From assembly GCA_963695135.1 (NCBI GenBank), contig CAVOGA010000002.1:558001-622000 (forward strand): 64,000 nt of DNA. The letters run 5' to 3'. Shown piece after piece: positions 18,527-28,164 of the stretch. Within the stretch, counting starts at the first letter, position 1, and every line of letters starts with the position of its first letter. The translations under genes and the position numbers were made by a program. The notes under the pieces were generated by a model. The model did no database searches and had not been told where the DNA came from. It worked only from the letters and a program-made list of their open reading frames with translations. The DNA comes from Marinihelvus sp963695135 (GTDB taxonomy: Bacteria; Pseudomonadota; Gammaproteobacteria; Xanthomonadales; SZUA-36).

Positions 18527-19444
18527 CTATCCTTCCGGTGTCGGTCCGGTTGCAGGCTCCGGCGTTGGCTCCGCTTCCGGCCCGCTGATGTTCTCCGACA
18601 GGCTTGCCGGGTCCAGCAGCAGGCGGGCCACGTCATCACGGGTAAAGGGCGCCAGGTCAATGGCGCGGCCATCAAGCATAAGGCTGACGGCTGATGAGCG
18701 TCCCAGCGAAACGCGGAACGGCCCGTTATCGCTGTATTGACGGCTTTCACCGCCCCGCAACAGGTCCTGTTCGAGCAATTCGCCGTTGGCGCCGGTGATT
18801 TCCACCCAGCTGTCCGCAGAGGTTTCCAGCACCAGGCGATGTGATCCATCGACAGCGGGCATTTCCGCCTGGCGGGCCGTTTCCAGCGCACGCCAGGCCT
18901 GCACCCCTGCGTTGCCGGTTCGGCTGCCCACCGGCGCATGCAGGTTTTCCAGCGAGGCGATCGATGCGTTGACGTGGCCTGCGCTGCCGCTGTCAGTGTC
19001 GGCCGGGCGCGGCGTTTGCGGCTCATTGCGGCTGTCTATATTGGCCAGCCGCACGACTTCATGCGTTACCTGCCAGGCCAGGGTGCCGACCAGCAGGGAA
19101 GCGAGCACGTAGCTGGCGACCCGCAGCCAGCGGTCGGACGACCGGGTCCGGGGACGTGTCTCGAAAATCGTCTGCACGCCGGGGCTCTCGTTGCCGTAGC
19201 TGTCCAGAATACCGGCTGTCAGCTCCGCATCCAGTTCGAGTAGTTCACAGTAGCGTTTGATGTGGCCCCGCAGGTAGACCGGCGCCATGGCCACCGGTTG
19301 ATCACCCTCGATCGCCTCGAGAATGGGTTGCGGGCACTTGATCTGCCGCGAAACCTCGCCCAGGGACAAACCCAGCGCCAGGCGGCGCGCTCTAAGCGCC
19401 TCGCCGGAAGCCATGGGGATCAGTGCCGGTTGCTCAGCCATCAA
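18527..19444 (-). CDS. rodZ: cytoskeleton protein RodZ-like
   Basis: This 305-residue bitopic membrane protein has an N-terminal Xre-type helix-turn-helix (about residues 15-75, LRARRLALGLSLGEVSRQIKC), a basic juxtamembrane stretch (RPRTRSSDRWLR), one transmembrane helix at about 107-126 and a periplasmic DUF4115-like domain (VLETSADSWVEITGANGELLEQDLL). This is the RodZ architecture, which links MreB to the membrane to hold rod shape. The start at 19444 overlaps the pilW stop. A Pro/Glu/Thr-rich tail ends the protein. Confidence 0.9.
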   Translation of the reverse strand: MMAEQPALIPMASGEALRARRLALGLSLGEVSRQIKCPQPILEAIEGDQPVAMAPVYLRGHIKRYCELLELDAELTAGILDSYGNESPGVQTIFETRPRTRSSDRWLRVASYVLASLLVGTLAWQVTHEVVRLANIDSRNEPQTPRPADTDSGSAGHVNASIASLENLHAPVGSRTGNAGVQAWRALETARQAEMPAVDGSHRLVLETSADSWVEITGANGELLEQDLLRGGESRQYSDNGPFRVSLGRSSAVSLMLDGRAIDLAPFTRDDVARLLLDPASLSENISGPEAEPTPEPATGPTPEG

Positions 19445-20199
19445 CTTGTGTAATCCTGTGCTTCGCGGGTTTCCTTGGCCCCCGGGAATTGGCGGATCAG
19501 CTCATCACGGTACTTGCGGGCCTGGCCCGGGTTGTTCATCTGGTTTTCGATGCGGTAACCCAGCAGCAGGCTCTGCGCCGTCATCGGTGCGACCGCCTCA
19601 TAGCGCTGCAGGAACGCCCGCGCGCGCAGGAAGTCTTCCCACTCATAACTCAACGTGGCCAGGGACAGCAGTGCGTCCGGAAAATCCGGGTCATAGCTCA
19701 GCGATTTACGCAGGTATTCATCCGCCAGGCCCAGATTGCCGCGCGACAGAGCGCAGGACCCGGCATTCGCCATCGCCACGGCGGGCGTCTGGTAGAACGG
19801 ATCGCGGATCGCCGCGTTAAAGTAGCGGTCCGCGTCTTCACCTTTGCCGATGCGGCACAGGTAGGCGCCGTAGTTGTTGTTGATATCGCCGTTGTCGGGA
19901 TCAATGCGCAGGGCCTCGCGGTAGTTCTCGCCCGCCGGCCCGATCTCCCCGATGGTTTCGTACAGCACGGCGAGCATGGTGTGCGCCGGCGCGAAATCGT
20001 TGTCCGAGGCGACCGCCTTTTTCAGCTTTTCCATGGCTACCTCGTACTGGCCGCGGGCCATGTACTCGCGCCCGAGCTGGGTATTGAGTGCTGCGGCCTT
20101 TTGCGCTGAACTGACTTCACCATCAACCGTTGTGACGCAGCCGGACAGCACCGCGCAGGTGAGCACCACGAGCGCCAGGGGCTTCATAACGCCGGACAT
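19441..20199 (-). CDS. pilW: type IV pilus biogenesis lipoprotein PilW (PilF)
   Basis: This 252-residue outer-membrane lipoprotein contains tandem tetratricopeptide repeats and is the pilotin needed for multimer formation of the PilQ secretin. The signal ends in VLSGC (Cys21). TPR units follow from about residue 40 (LGREYMARGQYEVAMEKLKKAVASD, GENYREALRIDPDNGDINNNYG, EYLRKSLSYDPDFPDALLSLA). It sits between rlmN and rodZ, the usual place, with one-base overlap to rlmN. It implies type IV pili, although no other pil gene is in the window. Confidence 0.92.
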   Translation of the reverse strand: MSGVMKPLALVVLTCAVLSGCVTTVDGEVSSAQKAAALNTQLGREYMARGQYEVAMEKLKKAVASDNDFAPAHTMLAVLYETIGEIGPAGENYREALRIDPDNGDINNNYGAYLCRIGKGEDADRYFNAAIRDPFYQTPAVAMANAGSCALSRGNLGLADEYLRKSLSYDPDFPDALLSLATLSYEWEDFLRARAFLQRYEAVAPMTAQSLLLGYRIENQMNNPGQARKYRDELIRQFPGAKETREAQDYTS

Positions 20200-21305
20200 C
20201 AGGCGTGCTCTCCCTGGTTGGCAAGCAGCATCTCCCGTCGCCGGGTCCGGTCGCGAAAGTCGCCGGCAAGCTGGCCGCAGGCGGCGTCAATGTCATCGCC
20301 ACGGGTCTTTCTCACGGTGGCAATCAGCCCCCCTTCCCGCACGATATTCTGGAAGGCCGCAATCCGCTCCGGGGGCGAGCAACGGTAACGCGTGCCGGGG
20401 AACGGGTTGAAGGGAATCAGGTTCAGCTTGCTGGGCAGTTTGCGCAGCAGGCGCACCAGCTGTCTTGCCTGCTCCGGGCTGTCGTTGACGCCGTCCAGCA
20501 GGGTGTACTCGAACGTGACCGTGCGCTTGCGCTGGCCGTCCAGGTAAGCCCGGCAGGTGTCCATGAGCTCGGCGATCGGGTACTTGCGGTTCAGTGGCAC
20601 GATCTGCTCGCGGACCTCGTCGGTCGGTGCATGCAGCGACACGGCCAGCGCCACGTCCACGGCGTCCTTGAGCTCCAGGATGCCGGGCACCAGGCCCGCC
20701 GTGCTGACCGTCACGCGGCGCGAGGCCAGGCCAAAGCCGAGGTCAGCGCGCATCAGGTTCAGGGCCGGGATGACCGCTGCGAAGTTCAGCAACGGCTCAC
20801 CCATGCCCATCATGACCACGTTGGTGATGCGCCGCTCTCCATTCCGCTCATGACCCAAAGCGCGTGCAGCGAGCCAGACCTGGCCGATGATCTCCGCGGT
20901 GGTCAGGTTGCGCGCAAAACCCTGCGCACCGGTCGAACAGAAGGTGCAGTTCAGGGCGCAGCCCACCTGGGACGACACGCACAGGGTGCCGCGTCCGGGC
21001 TCGGGAATAAACACGGTTTCCACCGCGTTGCCGCCGGGCAGTCCCATCAGCCACTTGACCGTCCCGTCCACGGAAACCTGCTCACTCACGATGCGTGGCG
21101 TGCGCAGTTCGGCGACCTCGGCCAGTTTCTGGCGGAGCGCCTTGCCCAGGTCGGTCATCGCCTCGAAGTCGAGCTCCTGGCGATGATAAACCCAGCGCAG
21201 TATCTGCTCGGCGCGATAAGGCTTCTCGCCGATGGAGGCGAAAAAGTCGCGCAGACCCGATTCGTCCAGGTCAAGCAGATTGATGCGGGTGGCCTCGGCG
21301 CTCAC
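20199..21305 (-). CDS. rlmN: 23S rRNA/tRNA adenine-C2 methyltransferase RlmN
   Basis: RlmN is a radical SAM enzyme methylating A2503 of 23S rRNA and A37 of some tRNAs. The CxxxCxxC cluster is in CALNCTFCSTGAQG and the methyl-carrying second cysteine is in IDAACGQLAGDF. I choose the GTG at 21305 because the frame remains open upstream only across the ndk coding region; this start lies just after the ndk stop and gives 368 residues, the usual size. It is cotranscribed after ndk. Confidence 0.95.
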   Translation of the reverse strand: MSAEATRINLLDLDESGLRDFFASIGEKPYRAEQILRWVYHRQELDFEAMTDLGKALRQKLAEVAELRTPRIVSEQVSVDGTVKWLMGLPGGNAVETVFIPEPGRGTLCVSSQVGCALNCTFCSTGAQGFARNLTTAEIIGQVWLAARALGHERNGERRITNVVMMGMGEPLLNFAAVIPALNLMRADLGFGLASRRVTVSTAGLVPGILELKDAVDVALAVSLHAPTDEVREQIVPLNRKYPIAELMDTCRAYLDGQRKRTVTFEYTLLDGVNDSPEQARQLVRLLRKLPSKLNLIPFNPFPGTRYRCSPPERIAAFQNIVREGGLIATVRKTRGDDIDAACGQLAGDFRDRTRRREMLLANQGEHA

Positions 21306-21312
21306 GGGTTGT

Positions 21313-21732
21313 TCAGCCGAGGGCTTCTTCGCCGAAAAAGTAAACGATTTCCGTGCGCGCCGTGTCGGGTCCATCAGAACCATGCACCGCGTTGGCATCA
21401 ATGCTCTCCGCAAAATCAGCACGGATCGTGCCGGGGGCTGCCTCGGCCGGGTTGGTGGCGCCCATGAGTTCACGGTTCATGGCAATCGCATTTTCACCTT
21501 CCAGCACCTGGATCATGACCGGCCCGGATGTCATAAACGCCACCAGGTCGTTGTAGAAGGGGCGCTCGCGGTGAACCGCGTAAAACCCACCGGCTTCCTC
21601 CGCGCTCAGTTGCGCCATCCGGGCAGCAACAATCTTAAGACCGGCCTTCTCAAAGCGGGTATAAATTTCACCGATGACGTTTTTCGCCACCGCGTCGGGC
21701 TTGATGATAGATAGGGTGCGTTCGACAGACAC
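21313..21732 (-). CDS. ndk: nucleoside diphosphate kinase
   Basis: This 139-residue enzyme balances NTP pools by phosphate exchange through His117 (NAVHGSDGPDTA). The N-terminus ERTLSIIKPDAV and the RPFYNDLVAFMTSGPV segment are typical. The start is a GTG at 21732 with a good AAAGGAAG ribosome-binding site. The 262 bp upstream to fadE hold no gene and must carry the promoters of both divergent units. The ndk-proximal part is AT-rich. Confidence 0.97.
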   Translation of the reverse strand: MSVERTLSIIKPDAVAKNVIGEIYTRFEKAGLKIVAARMAQLSAEEAGGFYAVHRERPFYNDLVAFMTSGPVMIQVLEGENAIAMNRELMGATNPAEAAPGTIRADFAESIDANAVHGSDGPDTARTEIVYFFGEEALG

Positions 21733-21994
21733 TGAGATTCTTCCTTTAAGTTATTGATATGTAGAATTTATGAGATTTTTCGCGGCGCTGGATTTCGCGC
21801 TCACCTAAACTCTGCAATTTTACGGGGAGTCCGGCGTCCCTGCAATGACCGCGCGGGTGCCCCGCGGCCCGCCTTGACCCTCTTCGCAGGGGAATCTTAA
21901 GATGGCGAGACCGGCCTGACCGGGTACCGCCGGGCAGTGCCGGCGGCTACCCTTGAATACCTGAGGCCCATGATCCGCGTCGACGGGGAAACGC

Positions 21995-24476
21995 ATGACA
22001 TTAGTCTTCCTGGCCATCATCGTCCTCACCCTGATGGTGTTTGCCTATAACCGGGTGCCTCTGCTGGTGTGCGTGGGCATCCTCGCCGCGGTCACCGTGA
22101 TTCTGACCGAACAGCGTCTGATCTGGCCCACGCCCTCCTGGTTCCGCTGGACCTACGGCATCATGACGGTCACCCTGCTCGGATTCGGCATCAAGCCGCT
22201 GCGCCGCCTGCTTATCTCCAACCGGCTGCTGAGCATCTACCGCAAGCTGCTGCCGCGCATGTCCACCACGGAACGCGAAGCGCTGGAGGCGGGCACGGTC
22301 TGGTGGGAGGGCGAGATTTTCAGTGGCCGCCCCCGCTGGCGCCGCCTGCTGAAACAGCCCCGTCCCCGGCTCAGTGAGCGCGAGCAGGCGTTTATCGACG
22401 GCCCGGTGGAAGAATTGTGCCGGATGCTCAACGACTGGGAGATCTGCGATCACTATCGAAAGCTGCCCAAGCCCATCTGGGATTTTCTGAAGCAACACCG
22501 CTTTTTCAGCATGATTATTCCCGAGGCCTACGGCGGCCTGGGCTTTTCAGCCCAGGGCAATTCCGCAGTGGTTATGAAACTGGCAAGCCGCAACCTGACC
22601 ACGGCGGTCACTGTCATGGTGCCCAATTCGCTGGGCCCCGGTGAACTGCTCCTGCATTACGGCACGGATGAGCAGAAAGAACATTACCTGCCCCGCCTGG
22701 CCAGCGGCGAAGAGATTCCCTGCTTTGCGCTGACCGGCACCAGTGCGGGCTCGGACGCGGCCAGCATGCCGGACGAGGGGATCGTCTGCATGGGCGAGTT
22801 TGACGGCAAGGAAGTGCTCGGCCTGCGGGTCAGCTGGAACAAGCGCTACATCACGCTCGCGCCGGTGGCGACGGTCCTGGGCCTGGCGTTTCGCGCCAAG
22901 GACCCGGATGGTCTGCTGGGCGATACCGTGGACCTGGGCATCACCTGCGCACTGATTCCGACCGACACCCGCGGCGTGGAAATCGGCAACCGTCACCTGC
23001 CAATCGGCGCGGTGTTCCAGAACGGTCCGACGCGCGGCAAGGACGTGTTTATTCCCATGGACTGGGTCATTGGCGGCCAGGCCCGCATCGGCCAGGGCTG
23101 GCGCATGCTTATGCAGAGCCTCGCAGCCGGCCGGGCAATTTCGCTACCGGCCCTCGGTACCGCCGGCGGCAAGATGGCGACGCTGCTCACCGGCGCTTAT
23201 GCACGGATCCGCAAGCAATTCGGAATTCCCATCGGTCTGTTCGAAGGCGTACAGGAGCCGCTGTCGCGCATCGGTGGACGCACCTACCGGATGGACGCGG
23301 CGCGGCAACTGACCCTGGTGGCCCTGGACGAGGGTGAAAAACCGTCGCGTGCTGTCGGCCATCCTCAAATACCAGCTGACCGAGGGGAACCGTCAGACCG
23401 TTAACGATGCGATGGATGTGCACGGGGGCAAGGGCATTATCCAGGGGCCCAATAATTACCTGGCGCACGCCTACAGCGCCCTGCCCGTCTCGATCACCGT
23501 GGAGGGCGCCAATATCCTGACCCGGTCGCTGATCATTTTCGGCCAGGGCGCCATTCGCGCCCATCCCTGGCTGCTCAAGGAGATGGAGGCCGCGCAGGCG
23601 CCGGCGAGCAGCAAGGCGCGCCGCGATTTCGATAATGCACTGTTTTCCCACGCCGGCTACACGATCAGCAACCTGGTACGCGCCCTGATGCTGGGCCTGA
23701 CCGGCAGCCTGGCCACACGCAAGCCGGTGCGCGGGCCGACCGGGAAATACTTCCGGCAGGTCACGCGCATGAGCGCCGCCTTCGCGCTGGTGGCGGACGC
23801 GGTGCTGCTTACCCTGGGTGGCAAATTCAAATTCAAGGAAACCCTGTCCGGTCGCTTTGCGGATGTTCTGATCCACCTGTACCTGTGCAGCGCGGTGCTC
23901 AAGCGCTTCGAGGACGAAGGACGGCCTGCCGGGGACCTGCCGCTGGTGTCCTGGGCGGTGGAAGACAGCCTGTACAAGGTGCAGAACAGCCTGCTCGGTA
24001 TTCTGCAGAATTTCCCGGTGCCGCTGCTCGGTGGTTTTCTGCGCCTGGTGATTTTCCCGCTGGGTCGCCCATACGCGCCGCCCGCCGACAGCACCTCCCA
24101 GGCGGTGGCAAAACTGCTGATGAGCGAAAACGACAGCCGCGACCGCATCACGGCCGGCGTTTACCTGTCGGATGCCGATGACGCGGCCGGACGCGTGATC
24201 AGCGCCTTCCACCTGGTGCTCGAGTCTGCGGAGGCGGAACAGGCCATCCGCAATGCCCTGAACGAGGGGGTTTCCCTGGACAACTATGAGCAGTTGGTCA
24301 AGCGCGCGGTCGAGGCCGGCGTGATTAACGAGGAGCAGGCCCAGCTGGTGCGGCTTGCCCAGGAGGCCTGCGCGAAAGCCGTCGCGGTGGACGACTTTCC
24401 GAAGACCCAGATCGAGGGCTTTGAGAAACCGGCCTTCCGACCCGCCATTCACGAACCACGGGAAAAGAGCGCCTGA
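21995..24476 (+). CDS. fadE: acyl-CoA dehydrogenase FadE (one frameshift)
   Basis: This is the long FadE-type acyl-CoA dehydrogenase that carries out the first step of beta-oxidation. The N-terminus has two hydrophobic segments (residues 1-65), then the dehydrogenase core (FALTGTSAGSDAAS, FQNGPTRGKDVFIPMDWVIGG, QFGIPIGLFEGVQEPLSRIGG, MDVHGGKGIIQGPNNYLA) and the C-terminal DUF1974-type region. One extra C at about 23348 splits it; without it the reading is GEKPSVLSAILKYQLTEG. The joined product is about 826 residues, as expected. With fadJ-fadI in the same window it completes a fatty-acid degradation set. Confidence 0.93.
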
Positions 24477-24491
24477 GCCGGCGGCGGCGAT

Positions 24492-25628
24492 TCAGGGGCT
24501 GCAATCGAGCAGCGCCCTGATCCTGTCTGCCTGCTGCATACCGTCGGCGTAGCCCATGCGAATCAGCTCCCGGCAGTAGTCCCCTTCGAACAGCAGGTAG
24601 CTGGCCATGCGCCAGTCCCTGCCCCAGCCGCCCAGGGTTTTCAGCAGCAGTTTGACCGATCGCGGCATGCTGCCGGCGTGCTCTGCCGTGACGTCCCGGA
24701 GATCGCGGCTGGGACGGATCACCAGGGCCTCGATCGGCTTGAGTGGTGACTCCCGTCGCTGCGCGTCCGACAGCAGGGAAAGGGTGCGGTTCACGCGTTC
24801 CAGTCGCGCCAGGTCCGCGTTGAGCGTGTCCATGAAAATCGTATCCAGCAGGTAGCCGCCGATTTCACCGGCGGTCGGGTAACGGGCCGGCCTGGCCGGC
24901 GCCGGGTCCGGTTTTTCATCACGCGTGGCAATCACCAGCAGGCGCTCGGCGCCGAGGTGGATGGCCGGGCTCAGTGGCGCGCCCATGCGCATCCCGCCGT
25001 CGCCGTAATACTCATTACCTATCAGCTGCGCGGGGAACATCATGGGCAGTGCAACAGACGCCATGATGTGCGCCACGTTGATGCGGGTCGCCTCGCCGCT
25101 GCGCCGGCTGCGCTCCCAGGGCGCTATCCCGGGCCGGCCCTGGAAAAAGCTCACCGCGCGGGCCCGGGTGTAGGCCGAGGCGGTCACTGCCACGGCGGCA
25201 AGGTCCCCGGCTTGCAGGGACTCCTGTATGCCCTCCAGTTTGAGGGAGCGCTCCAGCAGTTCACGCAGCGGCGTGTTGTCCAGCAGGGCCTGCGGCATGG
25301 TCGGCAGCAGCCCGCCGGAGCCCAGCGCCAGCACCCAGCGCAGCGCAGAAATCAGCACGGTCCAGCCGTCTGTCCGGTAAATGTCCGGGCATCGTAAACG
25401 GGACCAGAATTCTTCGAGCACGCCGACACTATGAGCGAGATCGGCTGCGTGGCTGGCGAGCACGGCCGCGTTGACCGACCCGGCAGAAGTGCCGGTGATG
25501 ACTTTGAACGGACCAGGCCGCTCCGGCGCCAATTCCGCCACGGCGCGCAATACGCCGACCTGGTAGGCGCCGCGTGCGCCGCCGCCGGGCAATACCAGCC
25601 CGATCCGGTGTGTCAATTCGTCCTGCAT
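24492..25628 (-). CDS. patatin-like phospholipase
   Basis: This 378-residue patatin-domain protein probably hydrolyses acyl esters of lipids. It has the oxyanion motif GGGARGAYQVGVL, the nucleophile motif GTSAG (Ser at about 49) and the catalytic aspartate in DGGMRMG at about residue 210. No secretion signal is visible, so it is cytosolic or peripherally membrane-bound. It is convergent with fadE, 15 bp apart, consistent with but not proof of a role in releasing fatty acids for beta-oxidation. The true substrate is unknown. Confidence 0.85.
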   Translation of the reverse strand: MQDELTHRIGLVLPGGGARGAYQVGVLRAVAELAPERPGPFKVITGTSAGSVNAAVLASHAADLAHSVGVLEEFWSRLRCPDIYRTDGWTVLISALRWVLALGSGGLLPTMPQALLDNTPLRELLERSLKLEGIQESLQAGDLAAVAVTASAYTRARAVSFFQGRPGIAPWERSRRSGEATRINVAHIMASVALPMMFPAQLIGNEYYGDGGMRMGAPLSPAIHLGAERLLVIATRDEKPDPAPARPARYPTAGEIGGYLLDTIFMDTLNADLARLERVNRTLSLLSDAQRRESPLKPIEALVIRPSRDLRDVTAEHAGSMPRSVKLLLKTLGGWGRDWRMASYLLFEGDYCRELIRMGYADGMQQADRIRALLDCSP

Positions 25629-25776
25629 CGTGGATCGCCTGGAATCATCGGATTTGCGCTCATGAGGTGCACGCTACGTTCCGGCCACGTGCAAAGCAAC
25701 TCCCGGTGTCTTACCCGTCAACCGGTCAGTCCCCACGGTTTATACTGGCGCGTCAGGCAGCCCATGGGGAGCAGCA

Positions 25777-26118
25777 ATGCCCGCAACACCTCTCAAGGAT
25801 GAACACTGCAAGCCCTGTGAAGGTGGCATCGACCCCCTCGGGCCGGGTCGTATCGCGAAGCTGCTGCCCCAGGTGCCCGCCTGGCAACTGGCGGAGGATG
25901 GCCAGGCCATCGTCCGGCGCTTTACCTTCCGCGGATTCAACCAGACCATGGGCTTTGTCAATCTGCTGGCCTGGGTGGCCAACGGGCAAGGGCATCACCC
26001 GGACTTCACTGTGGGTTTCTACCATTGCGAAGTGCGTTTTACGACCCACGCGATCGGCGGCCTGTCGGAAAACGATTTCATCTGCGCAGCCCGCCTCGAC
26101 GACCTGCTGGAACCCTGA
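25777..26118 (+). CDS. phhB: pterin-4a-carbinolamine dehydratase
   Basis: This 113-residue protein dehydrates 4a-hydroxytetrahydrobiopterin and recycles the pterin used by phenylalanine hydroxylase. The signature GHHPDFTVGFYHCEVRFTTHAIGGLSENDF contains the catalytic histidines. No phenylalanine hydroxylase gene is in the window. The family is also found in organisms lacking that enzyme, so the partner is unclear. Confidence 0.9.
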   Translation: MPATPLKDEHCKPCEGGIDPLGPGRIAKLLPQVPAWQLAEDGQAIVRRFTFRGFNQTMGFVNLLAWVANGQGHHPDFTVGFYHCEVRFTTHAIGGLSENDFICAARLDDLLEP

Positions 26119-26202
26119 CCATGCCAAGCTCAAGCGCTGAAGACACCGTGACAGAACCGACCACCGGGACTGCGGCTCAACCCGGAGGCCGGCAGTGAAC
26201 GC

Positions 26203-27114
26203 ATGGCGCGTCTGCACGATGCGATTGCGGCGGTCAACGGCATCCTGCTGGGCAAGGGCCCGCAGGTGAAGCTGGCGTTCGCCTGTCTGCTCGCGCGCGG
26301 TCACCTGCTGATTGAAGACCTGCCGGGTGTCGGCAAAACCACCCTGGCCCACGCCCTGGCGCGGGTGCTCGGTGCGGATTATCAGCGCATCCAGTTCACC
26401 TCGGACCTTATGCCGGCGGACATCGTGGGAGTGTCCATTTACCGGCGCGACCAGGAGCGTTTTGACTTTCACCCGGGGCCGATTTTTGCGGACGTGGTGC
26501 TGGCTGACGAGGTCAACCGGGCCACGCCGAAAACCCAGAGCGCGCTGCTTGAGGCCATGGCCGAAGGACAGGTCACGGTGGAGGGAACAACCCATCCATT
26601 GCCGGATCCGTTTTTCGTGATCGCCACGCAGAACCCCCTGGACCTGGTCGGCACCTTTCCCCTGCCCGACTCGCAACTGGACCGGTTCCTGATCAGTATC
26701 AGCCTGGGCTTCCCGGCGCCGGAAGTCGAACGGGAGCTGTTGCTCAGTGAGTCCCGCGCGTCCCTGCTGCAGCGGACGCAGGCCAGTCTCAGCCCCGCCG
26801 ATGTGAAGGCCTTGCAGGAGGACTGCGAGCGCCTGCACATTAGCGAGCCGCTGCTGTCCTACCTGCAGGCCCTGCTGGCGGAAACCCGCAACAGCCGCTG
26901 GTTTGAAACCGGCCTGTCACCCCGCGCCGGACTCGCCCTGCTGCGCTGCGCCCGCGCGCATGCGTTCATCGAGGGGCGTGATTTCCTGGCGCCGGAGGAT
27001 ATCAAGGCGGTGTTTCCCGGGCTGGCCAGGCACCGGATGACCGTGAGTCACGGGATGGAGACCAGCGTGGAGGACCAGGTTACCGGTCTGCTGCAAACCG
27101 TTCCGATTCCCTGA
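26203..27114 (+). CDS. MoxR-family AAA+ ATPase
   Basis: This 303-residue MoxR ATPase probably acts as a chaperone for its co-encoded membrane proteins. Walker A is PGVGKTT at residues 41-47, Walker B is VVLADEVNR at about 98-106, and sensor 1 is FVIATQNPLD. It opens a five-gene block with DUF58, TgpA-like, LemA and DUF2207 proteins. The MoxR-DUF58-TgpA trio is conserved in Gammaproteobacteria. The short spacing (15 bp to the next gene) suggests an operon. Confidence 0.9.
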   Translation: MARLHDAIAAVNGILLGKGPQVKLAFACLLARGHLLIEDLPGVGKTTLAHALARVLGADYQRIQFTSDLMPADIVGVSIYRRDQERFDFHPGPIFADVVLADEVNRATPKTQSALLEAMAEGQVTVEGTTHPLPDPFFVIATQNPLDLVGTFPLPDSQLDRFLISISLGFPAPEVERELLLSESRASLLQRTQASLSPADVKALQEDCERLHISEPLLSYLQALLAETRNSRWFETGLSPRAGLALLRCARAHAFIEGRDFLAPEDIKAVFPGLARHRMTVSHGMETSVEDQVTGLLQTVPIP

Positions 27115-27129
27115 GCACGGGCCCGCGTT

Positions 27130-28164
27130 ATGAGTGCCGGCACCGAGTCTGTCTCTGCCGTTCCCGGCAGGTCGCCCGGCGGCCCACTGCGGCGCCTGTG
27201 GGAGCGCAGCTGGCCGCGTGACCGGATACGCGGAAAAGTCCTTGAACGGGTAAAACGGCGGCACGGTGATACCTCGCTGCCGTACACGCTCGTCTACCGG
27301 CAGATTTTCATCCTGCCCACCCTGTTCGGCACCGGGTTTGCGCTGATGCTGATCATGACCGCGCTGGGCGGCCTGAACTTCAACAACAACCTGGCCCTGT
27401 TGCTGGTGTTCGTCACCGGTGCCGCAGCGCAGCTGACCACGCACATTGCCTACCGCAACCTGGTTGGGCTCGAGGTACAGGCAGTGAGCGCCGAGCCGGT
27501 ATTTGCCGGTGAAACAGCGGTTTTCCATCTGCACCTGGCCAATCCCACCGATCGTTCCCGCTACAGCCTGGCCGGCGCCCTGGCCCCGGAGCAGCACGGG
27601 GATTGCATCGATCTGCCGGCCGGGACGCAACGGGCAATGAAGCTGCCCCTTAAGAGCGTTACGCGCGGCTGGCTCATGGCGCCGTCCATGCGCCTGGAAA
27701 CCCGCTACCCCCTGGGCCTCTTCCGGGCCTGGTCCTGGCTGTTTCCCGAGGCCCGTTGCCTGGTGTATCCGCAGCCGGCCCGTGACGTACCGCCGCTGCC
27801 GAGCACCGGTGACGGACACAGCGGTGAAGCCCGGCGGGGGGACGGCGACCAGGTGCACGGTCTGCGCAACTACCGGCCCGGAGACCCCCTCAAGCACATT
27901 GCCTGGCGCACCAGCGCGCGCCACGGCCAGCTCTACAGCCGGGAAATGGAGTCGCCCCGGGATGCGGCCTGCGTGCTGGATTTCCGCGAACTGGACGGCA
28001 TGGACACGGAACAGCGCCTGGCGGTTCTGACGGCCTGGGTCCTGATGGCCGAGCACCGCCAGCTGGTCTACAGCCTGGTGCTGCCGAACCGCCGCATCGA
28101 GCCGTCCAGCGGGCCTGCCCAGCGTGCGGCCTGTCTCGAAGCCCTGGCCTTGTTCGACCGGTGA
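27130..28164 (+). CDS. DUF58 domain-containing membrane protein
   Basis: This 344-residue protein has two adjacent transmembrane segments at about residues 58-102 (FILPTLFGTGFALMLIMTAL, NNLALLLVFVTGAA) and a DUF58 domain with RRGDGDQVHGLRNYRPGDPLKHIAWRTSARHGQLYSREM, the family signature. Such proteins are partners of MoxR ATPases and resemble von Willebrand A-fold proteins. The molecular role is not established. Its stop overlaps the start of the TgpA-like gene (ATGA-type). Confidence 0.88.
   Translation: MSAGTESVSAVPGRSPGGPLRRLWERSWPRDRIRGKVLERVKRRHGDTSLPYTLVYRQIFILPTLFGTGFALMLIMTALGGLNFNNNLALLLVFVTGAAAQLTTHIAYRNLVGLEVQAVSAEPVFAGETAVFHLHLANPTDRSRYSLAGALAPEQHGDCIDLPAGTQRAMKLPLKSVTRGWLMAPSMRLETRYPLGLFRAWSWLFPEARCLVYPQPARDVPPLPSTGDGHSGEARRGDGDQVHGLRNYRPGDPLKHIAWRTSARHGQLYSREMESPRDAACVLDFRELDGMDTEQRLAVLTAWVLMAEHRQLVYSLVLPNRRIEPSSGPAQRAACLEALALFDR

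Noticed and set aside
21306..21473. Upstream extension of RlmN into the ndk coding region
   Set aside because: It would overlap ndk by 160 bp. The GTG at 21305 directly follows the ndk stop and gives normal length.
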